A DNA stretch of 64,000 nucleotides from Nicoliella spurrieriana (GTDB lineage: Bacteria; Bacillota; Bacilli; Lactobacillales; Lactobacillaceae), in NCBI RefSeq assembly GCF_023380205.1, contig NZ_CP093361.1, forward strand, positions 744,001 to 808,000, read 5' to 3'. A model generated the notes under the pieces. The model saw only the letters and a list, made by a program, of their open reading frames with translations, had not been told where the DNA came from and did not search any database. Position 1 is the stretch's first letter. The number at the start of each line of letters is the position of its first letter. This document shows positions 8,683-16,585 of the stretch, piece after piece. The position numbers and the translations under genes are program-made.

Positions 8683-9021
8683 ATGTTAAAAAAATTAGTT
8701 TTTACTTTCTTAGCTACCGTATCAATGACCGGAGCATTTATCGCTAGTAATGAAGCATCAGAACCGACTGCAAATGCAGCTACTTCTAACTTATCAAAGA
8801 GTGACGCTGCTGCTAAAAAGTGGATCGCATGGCGCGAATCCAAAAATTCATACACTGCAAGTAATGGTAGATATTACGGTAAGTACCAATTAGGAATTGG
8901 TTTATTACATGGGAATTACTCCGCTGCCAATCAAGAAAAGGTTGCCGATAACTACGTGAAGAGTCGTTACGGGACTTGGTCAAACGCTAAGCGCCACTGG
9001 TTGACCCATAACTGGTATTAA
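8683..9021 (+). CDS. secreted Apf-like muralytic protein, 112 aa
   Basis: Signal peptide of about 33 residues ending near ANAA, then a single compact domain of about 70 residues. The domain has the run WIAWRESKNSY, NGRYYGKYQLGIG, NYSAANQEKVADNYVKSRYG and a terminal WY, which is the C-terminal lysozyme-like domain of lactobacillus aggregation-promoting factors. The Glu in WRES is the likely catalytic acid. Usual Apf proteins carry a LysM or long linker before this domain, and here it is almost immediately after the signal peptide. Ribosome binding site AAGGAGG. Role: peptidoglycan remodelling outside the cell. Confidence 0.85.
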   Translation: MLKKLVFTFLATVSMTGAFIASNEASEPTANAATSNLSKSDAAAKKWIAWRESKNSYTASNGRYYGKYQLGIGLLHGNYSAANQEKVADNYVKSRYGTWSNAKRHWLTHNWY

Positions 9022-9040
9022 AATTAAGCTTAAAAGATTA

Positions 9041-9078
9041 AGGAACCATGTTGAAATTAAAAACATGGTTCCTTTTTT
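9041..9078 (+). terminator. rho-independent terminator
   Basis: AGGAACCATGTT / AACATGGTTCCT perfect 12-bp stem followed by TTTTTT. Confidence 0.9.
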
Positions 9079-9132
9079 GTGTTTTCGGGTATAATAAAGA
9101 TGCTTTTAATAATTAGTTAGAGGGGTTTAGGA

Positions 9133-9786
9133 ATGGAGAAGTTACCCGCATTTTTAAACAATCAAAAATATTTACTAGTTAATGAGATCTTAAGCGCCAT
9201 TACCCATGGAATTGGGGTGGGGTTAAGCATTGCCGCTGCCATCGTACTAATCATTCATGGAGTCCATGAGGGTGGCGGGATGCGCATTACGACCTTTGTG
9301 ATTTATGGAATCCTGTTGGTGCTTTTCTACCTGGCATCGACGTTGTTTCACAGTCTGTACTTTACAAAGGCGGAGCATTTATTCCAAATTTTTGACCACT
9401 CGGCCATCTACCTATTGATTGCCGGGACCTATCTGCCATATTCATTAGTGACGATTGGTGGAAAGCTGGGTTGGTTGATCATTACCGTGATTTGGCTAAT
9501 GGCGATTATTGGGATCGTTTACAAATCGCTATGGATGGGGAAGTTTAAAATCGCCTCGACCATAATTTACGTGGTGATGGGCTGGTTTTGCATCCTGGGG
9601 GTGCACCGGTTAATTATCGGCCTGGGCTGGAGCGGCTTTTTGCTCCTGTTAGCCGGGGGGATTACCTTTACCTTCGGGGCGGTGATCTATAGTTTTCGAG
9701 CGATTCCGTTCGGCCACGTGATTTGGCACCTCTTCGTATTGGCGGGCACCACCTTGATGTATTTTTCGATTTACTTTTATGTATAA
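9133..9786 (+). CDS. hemolysin III / PAQR family membrane protein, 217 aa
   Basis: Seven hydrophobic segments and the HlyIII/PAQR signature: NEILSAITHGIG at the start, STLFHSLYF, FQIFDHSAIYLLIAGTY, and GHVIWHLFVLAG near the end. The conserved Glu, Ser, Asp and three His residues form the metal site known in this family. Function in bacteria is uncertain (membrane homeostasis has been proposed for TrhA). The ATG follows GAGGGG. It is monocistronic, with a terminator after it. Confidence 0.9.
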   Translation: MEKLPAFLNNQKYLLVNEILSAITHGIGVGLSIAAAIVLIIHGVHEGGGMRITTFVIYGILLVLFYLASTLFHSLYFTKAEHLFQIFDHSAIYLLIAGTYLPYSLVTIGGKLGWLIITVIWLMAIIGIVYKSLWMGKFKIASTIIYVVMGWFCILGVHRLIIGLGWSGFLLLLAGGITFTFGAVIYSFRAIPFGHVIWHLFVLAGTTLMYFSIYFYV

Positions 9787-9788
9787 GC

Positions 9789-9827
9789 AAAGCTTTGCTG
9801 CGACCACCGGTCGTAACAAAGCTTTTT
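9789..9827 (+). terminator. rho-independent terminator
   Basis: AAAGCTTTG...TGCGACC pairs with GGTCGTA...CAAAGCTTT, followed by T-run. It lies between two convergent genes. Confidence 0.8.
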
Positions 9828-10149
9828 ATTTGGGCTCAAAGAGGTTCAAAATGACCACCCCGGCAATGATCAACGTTAACCCCAAAATGGTCATTAATGT
9901 AATTTGATCCTTCCAGATCAGCACCGAAACTGCGGTGGCCAGGATTAATCCCACTCCGCTCCAGGTGGCGTACGCAATGTTTAACGGAATTTTGACCATC
10001 GCAATTGATAGGAAGTAAAAACAAAGCGTAAACGAGATGATTGATCCCAGTGCTGGGAGCCAGCGGGTAAATCCCATTGAGGCCTTTAGTAAGTTAGTGC
10101 CAATCATTTCACCAATGATTGCTAAAAATAAAAATAAGTAGTAATACAT
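9826..10149 (-). CDS. small multidrug resistance (SMR) family transporter, 107 aa
   Basis: Four hydrophobic helices in 107 residues, the usual SMR size. The essential membrane Glu of helix 1 is present in AIIGEMIGTNLLKAS, and the helix 3 segment IAYATWSGVGL matches the SMR core. SMR proteins work as dimers exchanging protons for cationic drugs, guanidinium or polyamines. The start ATG 10149 is chosen because AAGAAGG lies 8 bases upstream. The 12-residue longer reading lacks a ribosome binding site. A TATAAT on the minus strand (10185-10190) suits its promoter. Confidence 0.9.
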   Translation of the reverse strand: MYYYLFLFLAIIGEMIGTNLLKASMGFTRWLPALGSIISFTLCFYFLSIAMVKIPLNIAYATWSGVGLILATAVSVLIWKDQITLMTILGLTLIIAGVVILNLFEPK

Positions 10150-10307
10150 AGTCCCATACCTTCTTAAGTTAGAATCACGCCTCAATTATAGTCCAGAATG
10201 AAGCTTTTGCATTCTTTTTTAACTTTTTGAGCATTTGACTAACAAAAAGTAAGCATATGTGTTATGATGGTTCTATTAAATCATTACCCCCAGGGAGGAA
10301 TTTATTC

Positions 10308-10913
10308 ATGAAAGACGAATTTTTAAACTTAGAAAAGCAACGGCGCACGATTTACTCATTAGGGCGGAACGTTAACCAAACCCCAGAAGAATTAGTGCCA
10401 TTTTTGGAATCAGTAATCAAGAACACACCATCCGCATTTAACAGTCAAACGACCCGGGTTGTATTTGCCTTTGGCAAGGCCCAAGACAAGGTATGGGATA
10501 TCGTGGCTGATAATTTAAAGAAGGTCATGAACAATGACGAAGCATTCGAAAAGAACACGAAGCCAAAGATCGATGGCTTCAAGAATGCATTCGGAACGTT
10601 ACTATGGTTCACTGATACCGACGTGGTTCACGGCCTAGAAGAACAATTCCCAGCTTACAAGGAAAACTTCTATGACTGGTCAGAACAAGCCCAGGGAAAT
10701 GCTCAATACGCCGTTTGGACTGCCTTAGCAGAAAACGGATTGGGTGCGAACTTACAACACTATAACCCACTAATCGATGCTGATATCGCAAAGGAATTTG
10801 ATATTCCAAAGAACTGGCGTTTACGGGCTCAAATGGACTTTGGTTCAATCGAAGCTCCAGCTGGTGACAAGGAATTCATGGAAGATTCCGAACGGTTCCG
10901 CGTTTTTAAATAA
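10308..10913 (+). CDS. nitroreductase family protein, 201 aa
   Basis: FMN-dependent nitroreductase fold of the HBN1/Frm2-like subgroup. Features are the early basic run KQRRTIYSLG, SAFNSQTTRVVFAFG (FMN contacts), a mid-protein segment with the QGNAQYAVWTALAENGLGANLQHYNP signature split over residues 128-153, and a C-terminal DFGSIEAPAG. The ATG at 10308 follows GGGAGGAA, and the earlier in-frame ATG at 10257 has no ribosome binding site. Likely an NAD(P)H-dependent reductase of quinones or nitro compounds, cytosolic and linked to redox stress. Monocistronic with its own terminator. Confidence 0.88.
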   Translation: MKDEFLNLEKQRRTIYSLGRNVNQTPEELVPFLESVIKNTPSAFNSQTTRVVFAFGKAQDKVWDIVADNLKKVMNNDEAFEKNTKPKIDGFKNAFGTLLWFTDTDVVHGLEEQFPAYKENFYDWSEQAQGNAQYAVWTALAENGLGANLQHYNPLIDADIAKEFDIPKNWRLRAQMDFGSIEAPAGDKEFMEDSERFRVFK

Positions 10914-10943
10914 GCACTTCTAATTACTCATAAATGATTGATC

Positions 10944-10977
10944 AATCCAGGATATGAAAATATTCTGGATTTTTTTT
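10944..10977 (+). terminator. rho-independent terminator
   Basis: AATCCAGGATA / TATTCTGGATT with an eight-T tract. Confidence 0.85.
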
Positions 10978-11057
10978 GGCAAAAAGTTAGCAATGCTTGA
11001 AGAAATGTAATATAATTCTAACTAACATGAAATTGATTCAATTTAGGAGGCGTCAAT

Positions 11058-12251
11058 ATGACCAAGTATAATTTTTCAAGCAGAGTTCCGTTAACGAATG
11101 ACAATCCCTTTGGGGAGATTTTGACCGTGGCTAGCAAGCCGAGCATTGTCTCGTTTGCAGGGGGCCTACCCGCGCCCGAACTATTCCCGGTAGCGGAAAT
11201 TCAAGCGGCCGCGAATCGGGTGTTTGATGAAGCCGGTCAAACCGTCCTTCAATACAGTCTCGCGCAGGGAAACTTACAGCTTCGTCAGTTGATTAGCCAG
11301 TACATGCAAACCCGTGGGTTAAATGATGCTCCCGATGACCTGTTAATCACCACTGGTTCCCAACAGGGCCTGGATTTGATTGCTGAAATGATGGTCAATC
11401 CGGGGGATGTGGTAATCAGTGAAAAGCCGACCTACCTGAGTGCATTAGACGTCTTTAAGACCTATGGTGCCGAAACGGTCGGGGTCGACATGGATGCCGA
11501 TGGGATGAAGATGGACGAATTAGAAGCCACTTTAAAGCGCCACCCGAACACCAAGTTGGTCTACGTGGTGCCCAATTTCCAAAATCCGACTGGGAATTCG
11601 ATGTCATTAGCCCGTCGGCAACGGCTGGTAGCGCTAGCTGAGCAATACGACTTCTTGATCATCGAAGATGACCCGTACGGAGCTATCCGGTATGCAGGGG
11701 ACCCGATTGCACCGATTAAGTCGTTGGATTCAAACGGCCGCGTTCTTTACACCGGGACCTTCTCCAAGATTTTGGCTCCCGGATTACGACTCGGCTGGAT
11801 CAGCGCCGCAAGTGAATTAATTACCAAGTTGACGTTACTTAAGCAATTTGAGGACGTGCACTCTGATAATTTGACCCAGGCGATCATTGCTCAATACATG
11901 CAGGATAATGACATGCAAAAACACATTGACCACATTACTAGTAACTACCGTGACCGTGGTGAGACCATGCATGCAGCGATTGAAAAGTACTTCCCAGCGG
12001 GGACTGAATTAACGCACCCTGAGGGTGGAATGTTCCTATGGGTCAAGTTACCGGGTAATCCCGATATTGACCAACTATTCGCTGAATGTATTAAAAATAA
12101 CGTTGCCTTCGTTCCCGGGGCACCATTTTTCCCGGACAATCCAGAGACTAACACGATGCGGATGAACTTCTCAAACCGTTCGGTCGCTGAAATTGAATCC
12201 GGCATCAAGAAGATGGGGGCCGTGATTAGCAGTTTAATTTACGCTAAGTAA
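11058..12251 (+). CDS. PLP-dependent aminotransferase (LysN/ARO8-like), 397 aa
   Basis: Class I/II aminotransferase fold. The PLP lysine sits in TGTFSKILAPGLRLGW, the substrate/PLP motif PNFQNPTGNSM and the EDDPYGAIRY segment are intact, and ITTGSQQGLDLIAEM binds the cofactor phosphate. Length is full and there is no N-terminal HTH, so it is an enzyme rather than a MocR regulator. The closest family is 2-aminoadipate/aromatic aminotransferases. Substrate is unassigned. ATG follows AGGAGG. Monocistronic. Confidence 0.9.
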   Translation: MTKYNFSSRVPLTNDNPFGEILTVASKPSIVSFAGGLPAPELFPVAEIQAAANRVFDEAGQTVLQYSLAQGNLQLRQLISQYMQTRGLNDAPDDLLITTGSQQGLDLIAEMMVNPGDVVISEKPTYLSALDVFKTYGAETVGVDMDADGMKMDELEATLKRHPNTKLVYVVPNFQNPTGNSMSLARRQRLVALAEQYDFLIIEDDPYGAIRYAGDPIAPIKSLDSNGRVLYTGTFSKILAPGLRLGWISAASELITKLTLLKQFEDVHSDNLTQAIIAQYMQDNDMQKHIDHITSNYRDRGETMHAAIEKYFPAGTELTHPEGGMFLWVKLPGNPDIDQLFAECIKNNVAFVPGAPFFPDNPETNTMRMNFSNRSVAEIESGIKKMGAVISSLIYAK

Positions 12252-12265
12252 GCCGAGTTGATACT

Positions 12266-12306
12266 AAAAAATGCTTCACTGGTAATTTACCAGTGAAGCA
12301 TTTTTT
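12266..12306. terminator. bidirectional terminator
   Basis: Near-perfect palindrome AATGCTTCACTGGTAA / TTACCAGTGAAGCATT with A-run on the left and T-run on the right, between convergent genes. Confidence 0.9.
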
Positions 12307-12317
12307 AATTGAATTCA

Positions 12318-13472
12318 TTATTTGATTTTATTAGTAGTATCTTGAATAAAACTCTTGACCGAACGGTGTTGGTGTTGTGGGTATGGGACTAACACTAACT
12401 TACCATTGATTAATTGGCCTAGATAAACTTGTGAAACGGAGAGGTTTTGCTTATTAACTTGCTCTTCGACCCACTTTTCATCCTTACCAATTCGATCGAG
12501 CACTGATTCATCGACCTTGCCATCGGTAATCAATGGGTATCTAATTGATTCGCTCCCGTAGGTCGTAATCGTCATCTGACCGTTTTGTTCGAGAATCGCG
12601 CTCTTCACATCTTGGAAGCTTCCGATATTTTCTAGCCGTAACTTAAAGGCTAAATCGGAACCGGTCATTCCGTTTTTAAGTGCATTATCAACGATGATGT
12701 TTCCATTCGTAATGATCTTTTGCGGGTTCCCGGTCAACATCCGTTTGAAGAAGTCGGACTGGCGAACGAGCAGCTTACTACCGAAGATGATCAATGACCA
12801 GATCAACAACACGATGAAGAACTGTAGAATCGTGATTGCATCATTGTAAATCATCCCACCAATGATACCCCCAAGCACGTAGTTTTGGAGTTGGTCGATC
12901 GCATTCGACGGCATCAAGTTCCCCTTACCGGAGAGGTTGATTTGAATGACTAACATGATGAACCCAATCAATAGCTTCATCCCTAATACCACGTAGATAT
13001 TATTCATGAAGTTAAAGTTAAAGTGGTTGGCGACCACGTAGTTCGGCTTATTATACACCAGGTTAGTTGGGGTCAAGCTATACCCACTTTGGTCGTTATT
13101 GAAGTCGACTTGGTAGTATTGCTTACCGGCTTTGATCGTCATCCCGTTTTGCAACTGGGTCGAATTAGCATACATTTGCGAAAGCGGGACGTGCTTTTGC
13201 TTACTGATGTTTTTCAACATCGTCGCCGTTTGTCCGGACTGACTAGAACTAGACTGAGCGGACATGAAATTACTGAATTGCAAACTAACGAAGAGGATCG
13301 CTAGGAAACACAAGACGATGAAGAAGTCACGATACTTCAAATTGGTCCGGTTTCGTAAGTATAAAACGCCCAAGACGATAAATGCGACCACGAACGCTCC
13401 AGCGATTAAGGATAGCCATAGCGTGAGGTTGCTGAAGTTTTGGGTTAAGTAATGATATGAAAATAGATTCAA
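12318..13472 (-). CDS. DUF3290-DUF421 fusion membrane protein, 384 aa
   Basis: Residues 1-150 match what I know of DUF3290: a short FSYHYL start, one or two membrane helices, LKYRDFFIVL and an extracellular KHVPLSQMYANSTQLQNGM-type region. Residues 158-384 match DUF421/YetF: helix LLIGFIMLVIQINLSGKG, AIDQLQNYVLGGIIGGMIYND and a cytosolic YetF_C domain with KLRLENIGSFQDVKSAILEQNG. These are often separate adjacent genes in lactobacilli and here form one continuous frame. The start is TTG at 13472, with GAGAAG nine bases upstream. Function is unknown. YetF proteins are membrane-bound homodimers or tetramers. Confidence 0.8.
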   Translation of the reverse strand: MNLFSYHYLTQNFSNLTLWLSLIAGAFVVAFIVLGVLYLRNRTNLKYRDFFIVLCFLAILFVSLQFSNFMSAQSSSSQSGQTATMLKNISKQKHVPLSQMYANSTQLQNGMTIKAGKQYYQVDFNNDQSGYSLTPTNLVYNKPNYVVANHFNFNFMNNIYVVLGMKLLIGFIMLVIQINLSGKGNLMPSNAIDQLQNYVLGGIIGGMIYNDAITILQFFIVLLIWSLIIFGSKLLVRQSDFFKRMLTGNPQKIITNGNIIVDNALKNGMTGSDLAFKLRLENIGSFQDVKSAILEQNGQMTITTYGSESIRYPLITDGKVDESVLDRIGKDEKWVEEQVNKQNLSVSQVYLGQLINGKLVLVPYPQHQHRSVKSFIQDTTNKIK

Positions 13473-13706
13473 TGAACTTCACTTCTCACTTAAAATTTTA
13501 TTGTACATATTTATTATAATCGAATCGATTTAATTTTACTATCTTCAAATTAATTATTACAAAATTAGTCACTTCGTGTAATCTTTTTTAACCAAACTGA
13601 TACATTCATGCATTCTACCTGTAGTATTGATTCTTTATAATGAACTTATTAATTAAAGAAATCGACCAATAATACTTAAACCACGGAAGGGAATTTACAT
13701 TACACC

Positions 13707-14180
13707 ATGATTAAGCATTTGACCCACTACCTATTAGCAATTGCGACCATTGTTACCTTAACGATCGTTACTGATTCATTGTCCGGCGCCCGGACCGTTC
13801 ATGCTGATACTGACGGCCAAAGCGAGAATTACGACCAGATTTATAAAGTGGCTAAGGCTAAATTAGGCACGCCATATTCATATGGTGCGACCGGGCCTAG
13901 TCGGTTCGATTGTTCTGGATTTACCCAGTACGTTTACCGCAATGGGGGCGACCAAAAGATTGCCCGGACTGCTCAAGCGCAATACAACACCACCCAAAAG
14001 GTATCCAAAGCCAACCGGCAAAAGGGGGACTTAGTCTACTTCGGCAGCAGTAAGCGCAGCATTTCACACGTCGGCCTCTACATCGGGAACGGTAAGATGA
14101 TCAACGCCCAAAACCGTGGCGTGATCGTCGAAGCCGTGGCATCGCCATGGTGGAACGCAGTTGGTTATTCTAGACCATAA
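13707..14180 (+). CDS. secreted NlpC/P60 peptidase, 157 aa
   Basis: Signal peptide of about 33 residues ending VHA-D, then an NlpC/P60 domain filling the rest: GTPYSYGATGPSRFDCSGF with catalytic Cys69, GDLVYF, and SHVGLYIGNGKMINA with catalytic His121. The enzyme would cut D-Glu-diaminoacid or similar bonds in peptidoglycan stem peptides outside the cell. There is no LysM or SH3 wall-binding domain. The ribosome binding site GGAAGGG is rather far (about 16 bases) from ATG 13707, so the exact start is slightly uncertain. Confidence 0.88.
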   Translation: MIKHLTHYLLAIATIVTLTIVTDSLSGARTVHADTDGQSENYDQIYKVAKAKLGTPYSYGATGPSRFDCSGFTQYVYRNGGDQKIARTAQAQYNTTQKVSKANRQKGDLVYFGSSKRSISHVGLYIGNGKMINAQNRGVIVEAVASPWWNAVGYSRP

Positions 14181-14200
14181 TTACATTACAATCACTTCGA

Positions 14201-14227
14201 CCAATGGGGGCTTCCATTGGTTTTTTT
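14201..14227 (+). terminator. rho-independent terminator
   Basis: CCAATGG-GGGCTT-CCATTGG followed by seven T. Confidence 0.85.
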
Positions 14228-14268
14228 AATCCCGTTTGAAATTAATATCACTTTTTCTAATTTAACTA

Positions 14269-14296
14269 TTGAAATTATTAATGTTTGCGATATAAT
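14269..14296 (+). promoter_or_regulatory. promoter of T-box leader
   Basis: -35 TTGAAA (14269-14274), 16-base spacer, -10 TATAAT (14291-14296), directly upstream of the T-box RNA. Confidence 0.75.
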
Positions 14297-14302
14297 ACTT
14301 AT

Positions 14303-14617
14303 AAATCAACAAAGCCAGTTAATTACATACAGTAATAAATCATTAGTAGCAGCTGAAGGTGGGCTCAGCGAGTGCCAGGTCGGTGTGATGGCACCCCAGC
14401 TTAGTTGCAAAAGGGATTTGTTAGCGGTGGCTGCTTTTCGAGGCGGCCAGGTCTGATCACCTTTATTTGATCCGGGTCTTTAGTGGCGAAAGCGACTAAG
14501 GACCTGTTAAGGCCGGTGGTCGTGAGGCACCGGTGAATAAAGGTGGTAACGCGTCGGCGACGTCCTTTTCAAATCATTTCCATTCGAAATGGTTTGAAGG
14601 GGGCGTTTTTTTGTTGA
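14303..14617 (+). promoter_or_regulatory. T-box riboswitch leader
   Basis: The conserved T-box sequence AAAGGTGGTAACGCG lies at 14539-14553 and is followed by a strong terminator. Stem I can be drawn: base AGCCA (14313-14317) / TGGCT (14428-14432), lower helix AATAAATC / GATTTGTT, AGTA motif (14345-14348), upper helix GCAGCT (14349-14354) / AGTTGC (14403-14408), and a distal arm GTGCC...GGCAC. The specifier loop 3' strand is AAAAGG (14409-14414). Depending on register this reads AAG/AAA (Lys) or AGG (Arg), and I cannot decide. The TGGT bulge predicts an A discriminator base in the tRNA. It controls the MFS transporter at 14647. Confidence 0.88.
14561..14612 (+). terminator. T-box regulated terminator
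   Basis: CGTCCTTTTCAAATCATTTC pairs with GAAATGGTTTGAAGGGGGCG (some mismatches), followed by seven T. It is the termination state of the T-box switch. Confidence 0.85.
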
Positions 14618-14646
14618 AAAACTATTTTAAGAATTGGGGTATCAAT

Positions 14647-15942
14647 ATGGATATTAGTACTGATAAAGCAACTTTGATGGATCAAGTCAACCGGGCACAT
14701 GAATCCAAATTATTTTACAAGATTGTCGCACTCGTTGCCGGCGGGATGTTTCTAGACGCCGTCGACGTATACTTAGCTAGCGCCATTTCTAGTTCGATCG
14801 TCAACACCCACTGGTCGGACGCCCAACATAATGCATTCTTCCTCTCAAGTGGGTTCTTAGGGCTGTTCATCGGCTCGATCCTAGCGGGAATCATCGGCGA
14901 TTTGCGGGGGCGCAAAACGGCCTACCAAATCAACCTCTTGTTGTTCGGATTTTTCACCTTCTTAGGCGCCTTTTCGGTCAACGTCGACATGCTGATTATT
15001 TGCCGCTTGATCGCAAGTATCGGGCTGGGTTCTGAAATCGTGACCGGTTATTCAATGGTCAACGAGTTCGCGCCCGTCCACAGCCGTGGCAAGTGGTGTG
15101 CCATCGTTTCAACGGTCGCTAACCTCGGTGCTCCGGTAACGATCATGATTTCTAGTTTCATCATTCCGGTCTTCGGCTGGCGGGTCATGTTCATCGTGAT
15201 CGGGATTCTTGCCGTCTTCATCTGGTTCTTGCGGCGTGACATTCCCGAATCACCACGCTGGTTGATCAACCACGGGAAGGAAGCAGAAGCAAAAGCGGTA
15301 ATTGCCCAAATGAACGTTCAACCCGCTGCATCACAAGCAAATACGCAAGCAAAGGATAACTTTAAGCACCACGCTATGTGGGTCAACTTGGTAATCGCAA
15401 CGATTGCGGTGTCTGCAGTCATCATTTGTCAATACACGTTTACTTCCTGGGTCCCAACCCTATTGGTCAAGCGCGGCATTGATGTGCATAGTTCACTATT
15501 CGCTTCTGCCATCATGTTGATGGGGGCACCGATCGGATGTGCGTTCGGGTCGTTTATGATCGACAAAATCGGTCGGAAGAAGGTCATCGTGCCAGCGTTC
15601 TTTGTTTCCGCGATTTTGGGGATGATCTATGCGCAACAAACCACCATTACCGGAGTTGAAATCATCGGGTTCGCATTAAACTTTAGTCTCTACGTCCTAA
15701 TGGCGAGCGTGGTTGCCGTATACGTCTCAGAACTATTTACCACTAACGTGCGTTTCAGATGTGTGGGAATTGCGAACGGAATTTCCAAGCTCTGTACGGT
15801 GGCAATGCCAATCGTTGTCACCTGGCTATTGATGATTGCTTCACCAATGATCATCTTCATTCTGATGGGAATTATTTCAGCCTTTGCCGGCGCAATGGTG
15901 TGGTTCTTCGGGGAAGAGACCAACCATCAAAACGTCGATTAA
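14647..15942 (+). CDS. MFS transporter under T-box control, 431 aa
   Basis: Twelve-helix MFS protein of the metabolite:proton symporter / sugar-porter-like type. Features are DAVDVYLAS in helix 1, GDLRGRKTAYQ (motif A) after helix 2, a PESPRWLINHGKEAEA stretch before the central loop, and DKIGRKKVIVP in the second half. The start is ATG 14647, after the T-box terminator. Longer readings run through the leader RNA. T-box control means expression rises when a particular tRNA is uncharged, so the substrate is probably an amino acid or precursor, most likely lysine or arginine from the tentative specifier (inference). Monocistronic. Confidence 0.88.
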   Translation: MDISTDKATLMDQVNRAHESKLFYKIVALVAGGMFLDAVDVYLASAISSSIVNTHWSDAQHNAFFLSSGFLGLFIGSILAGIIGDLRGRKTAYQINLLLFGFFTFLGAFSVNVDMLIICRLIASIGLGSEIVTGYSMVNEFAPVHSRGKWCAIVSTVANLGAPVTIMISSFIIPVFGWRVMFIVIGILAVFIWFLRRDIPESPRWLINHGKEAEAKAVIAQMNVQPAASQANTQAKDNFKHHAMWVNLVIATIAVSAVIICQYTFTSWVPTLLVKRGIDVHSSLFASAIMLMGAPIGCAFGSFMIDKIGRKKVIVPAFFVSAILGMIYAQQTTITGVEIIGFALNFSLYVLMASVVAVYVSELFTTNVRFRCVGIANGISKLCTVAMPIVVTWLLMIASPMIIFILMGIISAFAGAMVWFFGEETNHQNVD

Positions 15943-15959
15943 AGTTTAATTCAATAATG

Positions 15960-15987
15960 AAGGACTACCGGTGGGTGGTCCTTTTTT
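15960..15987 (+). terminator. rho-independent terminator
   Basis: AGGACTACC / GGTGGTCCT stem, loop GGTG, then six T. Confidence 0.8.
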
Positions 15988-16059
15988 AGTTGGCGAGCGA
16001 ATTTTGTATTTTTCCACAATATGTTAAAATATTCCTATAAGAAATCTAGGGGCGTCGAA

Positions 16060-16575
16060 ATGGAAAAATTATATTGGGATACAATTCAATTGAGCAATCA
16101 AAAATTGTATTTTACCGTAAATAATAATGGGTTGAATTTTATTTCAGACCCCAATCAAAATTTGTCGCAAGTATACGACTTCTATCCGCATGCGCAGTTC
16201 GAATTTCGGAAACAACCAGCGGTAACGAATCGGTACGTGGAAACGTTTGAAAACTACATTCTGGGCGATCAAAAACAATTACGCCTCCCGATTGACATTG
16301 CAGCGGCTGGTAATTCTGCATTGCGGAAAGTCTGGCGGGTCATTTATCAGATTCCATATGGATCGATCGAGACCGTCCAATCGGTTGCCGCCCAGGCCGG
16401 GGTTAAGAAGGAGACCGTCGAACGGGCCCTGCGTGAATCACCACTGACGATGATCATTCCGGTCCACCGCGTTTTTTGTCCCGAAAATCTGGGGCAGGAT
16501 TTACGCGGCGGGGTCGCAATGCGGACCCAGTTGATTGAGATGGAAGCTATGAACGGCTTAGACGACATTGAATAG
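16060..16575 (+). CDS. alkyltransferase-like (MGMT/Ogt fold) protein lacking the catalytic Cys, 171 aa
   Basis: C-terminal 85 residues have the O6-alkylguanine-DNA alkyltransferase layout: VWRVIYQIPYGSIETVQSVA, then helix-turn-helix, then IIPVHRVF where active enzymes have IPCHRV. The nucleophile is replaced by Val135 (codon GTC). By alignment to human AGT, the Arg finger position is Glu and the hinge Asn of the RxNP motif is Ser. It therefore cannot transfer alkyl groups in the usual way and resembles ATL proteins, which bind damaged DNA. Start ATG 16060 follows AGGGG. The nuclease gene starts 10 bases after its stop, so the two are probably cotranscribed. Confidence 0.8.
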   Translation: MEKLYWDTIQLSNQKLYFTVNNNGLNFISDPNQNLSQVYDFYPHAQFEFRKQPAVTNRYVETFENYILGDQKQLRLPIDIAAAGNSALRKVWRVIYQIPYGSIETVQSVAAQAGVKKETVERALRESPLTMIIPVHRVFCPENLGQDLRGGVAMRTQLIEMEAMNGLDDIE

Positions 16576-16585
16576 GAGCATTGCA

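Noticed and set aside
14217-14456. 79-residue frame in front of the MFS gene
   Set aside because: It covers the promoter and Stem I of the T-box leader and is not coding.
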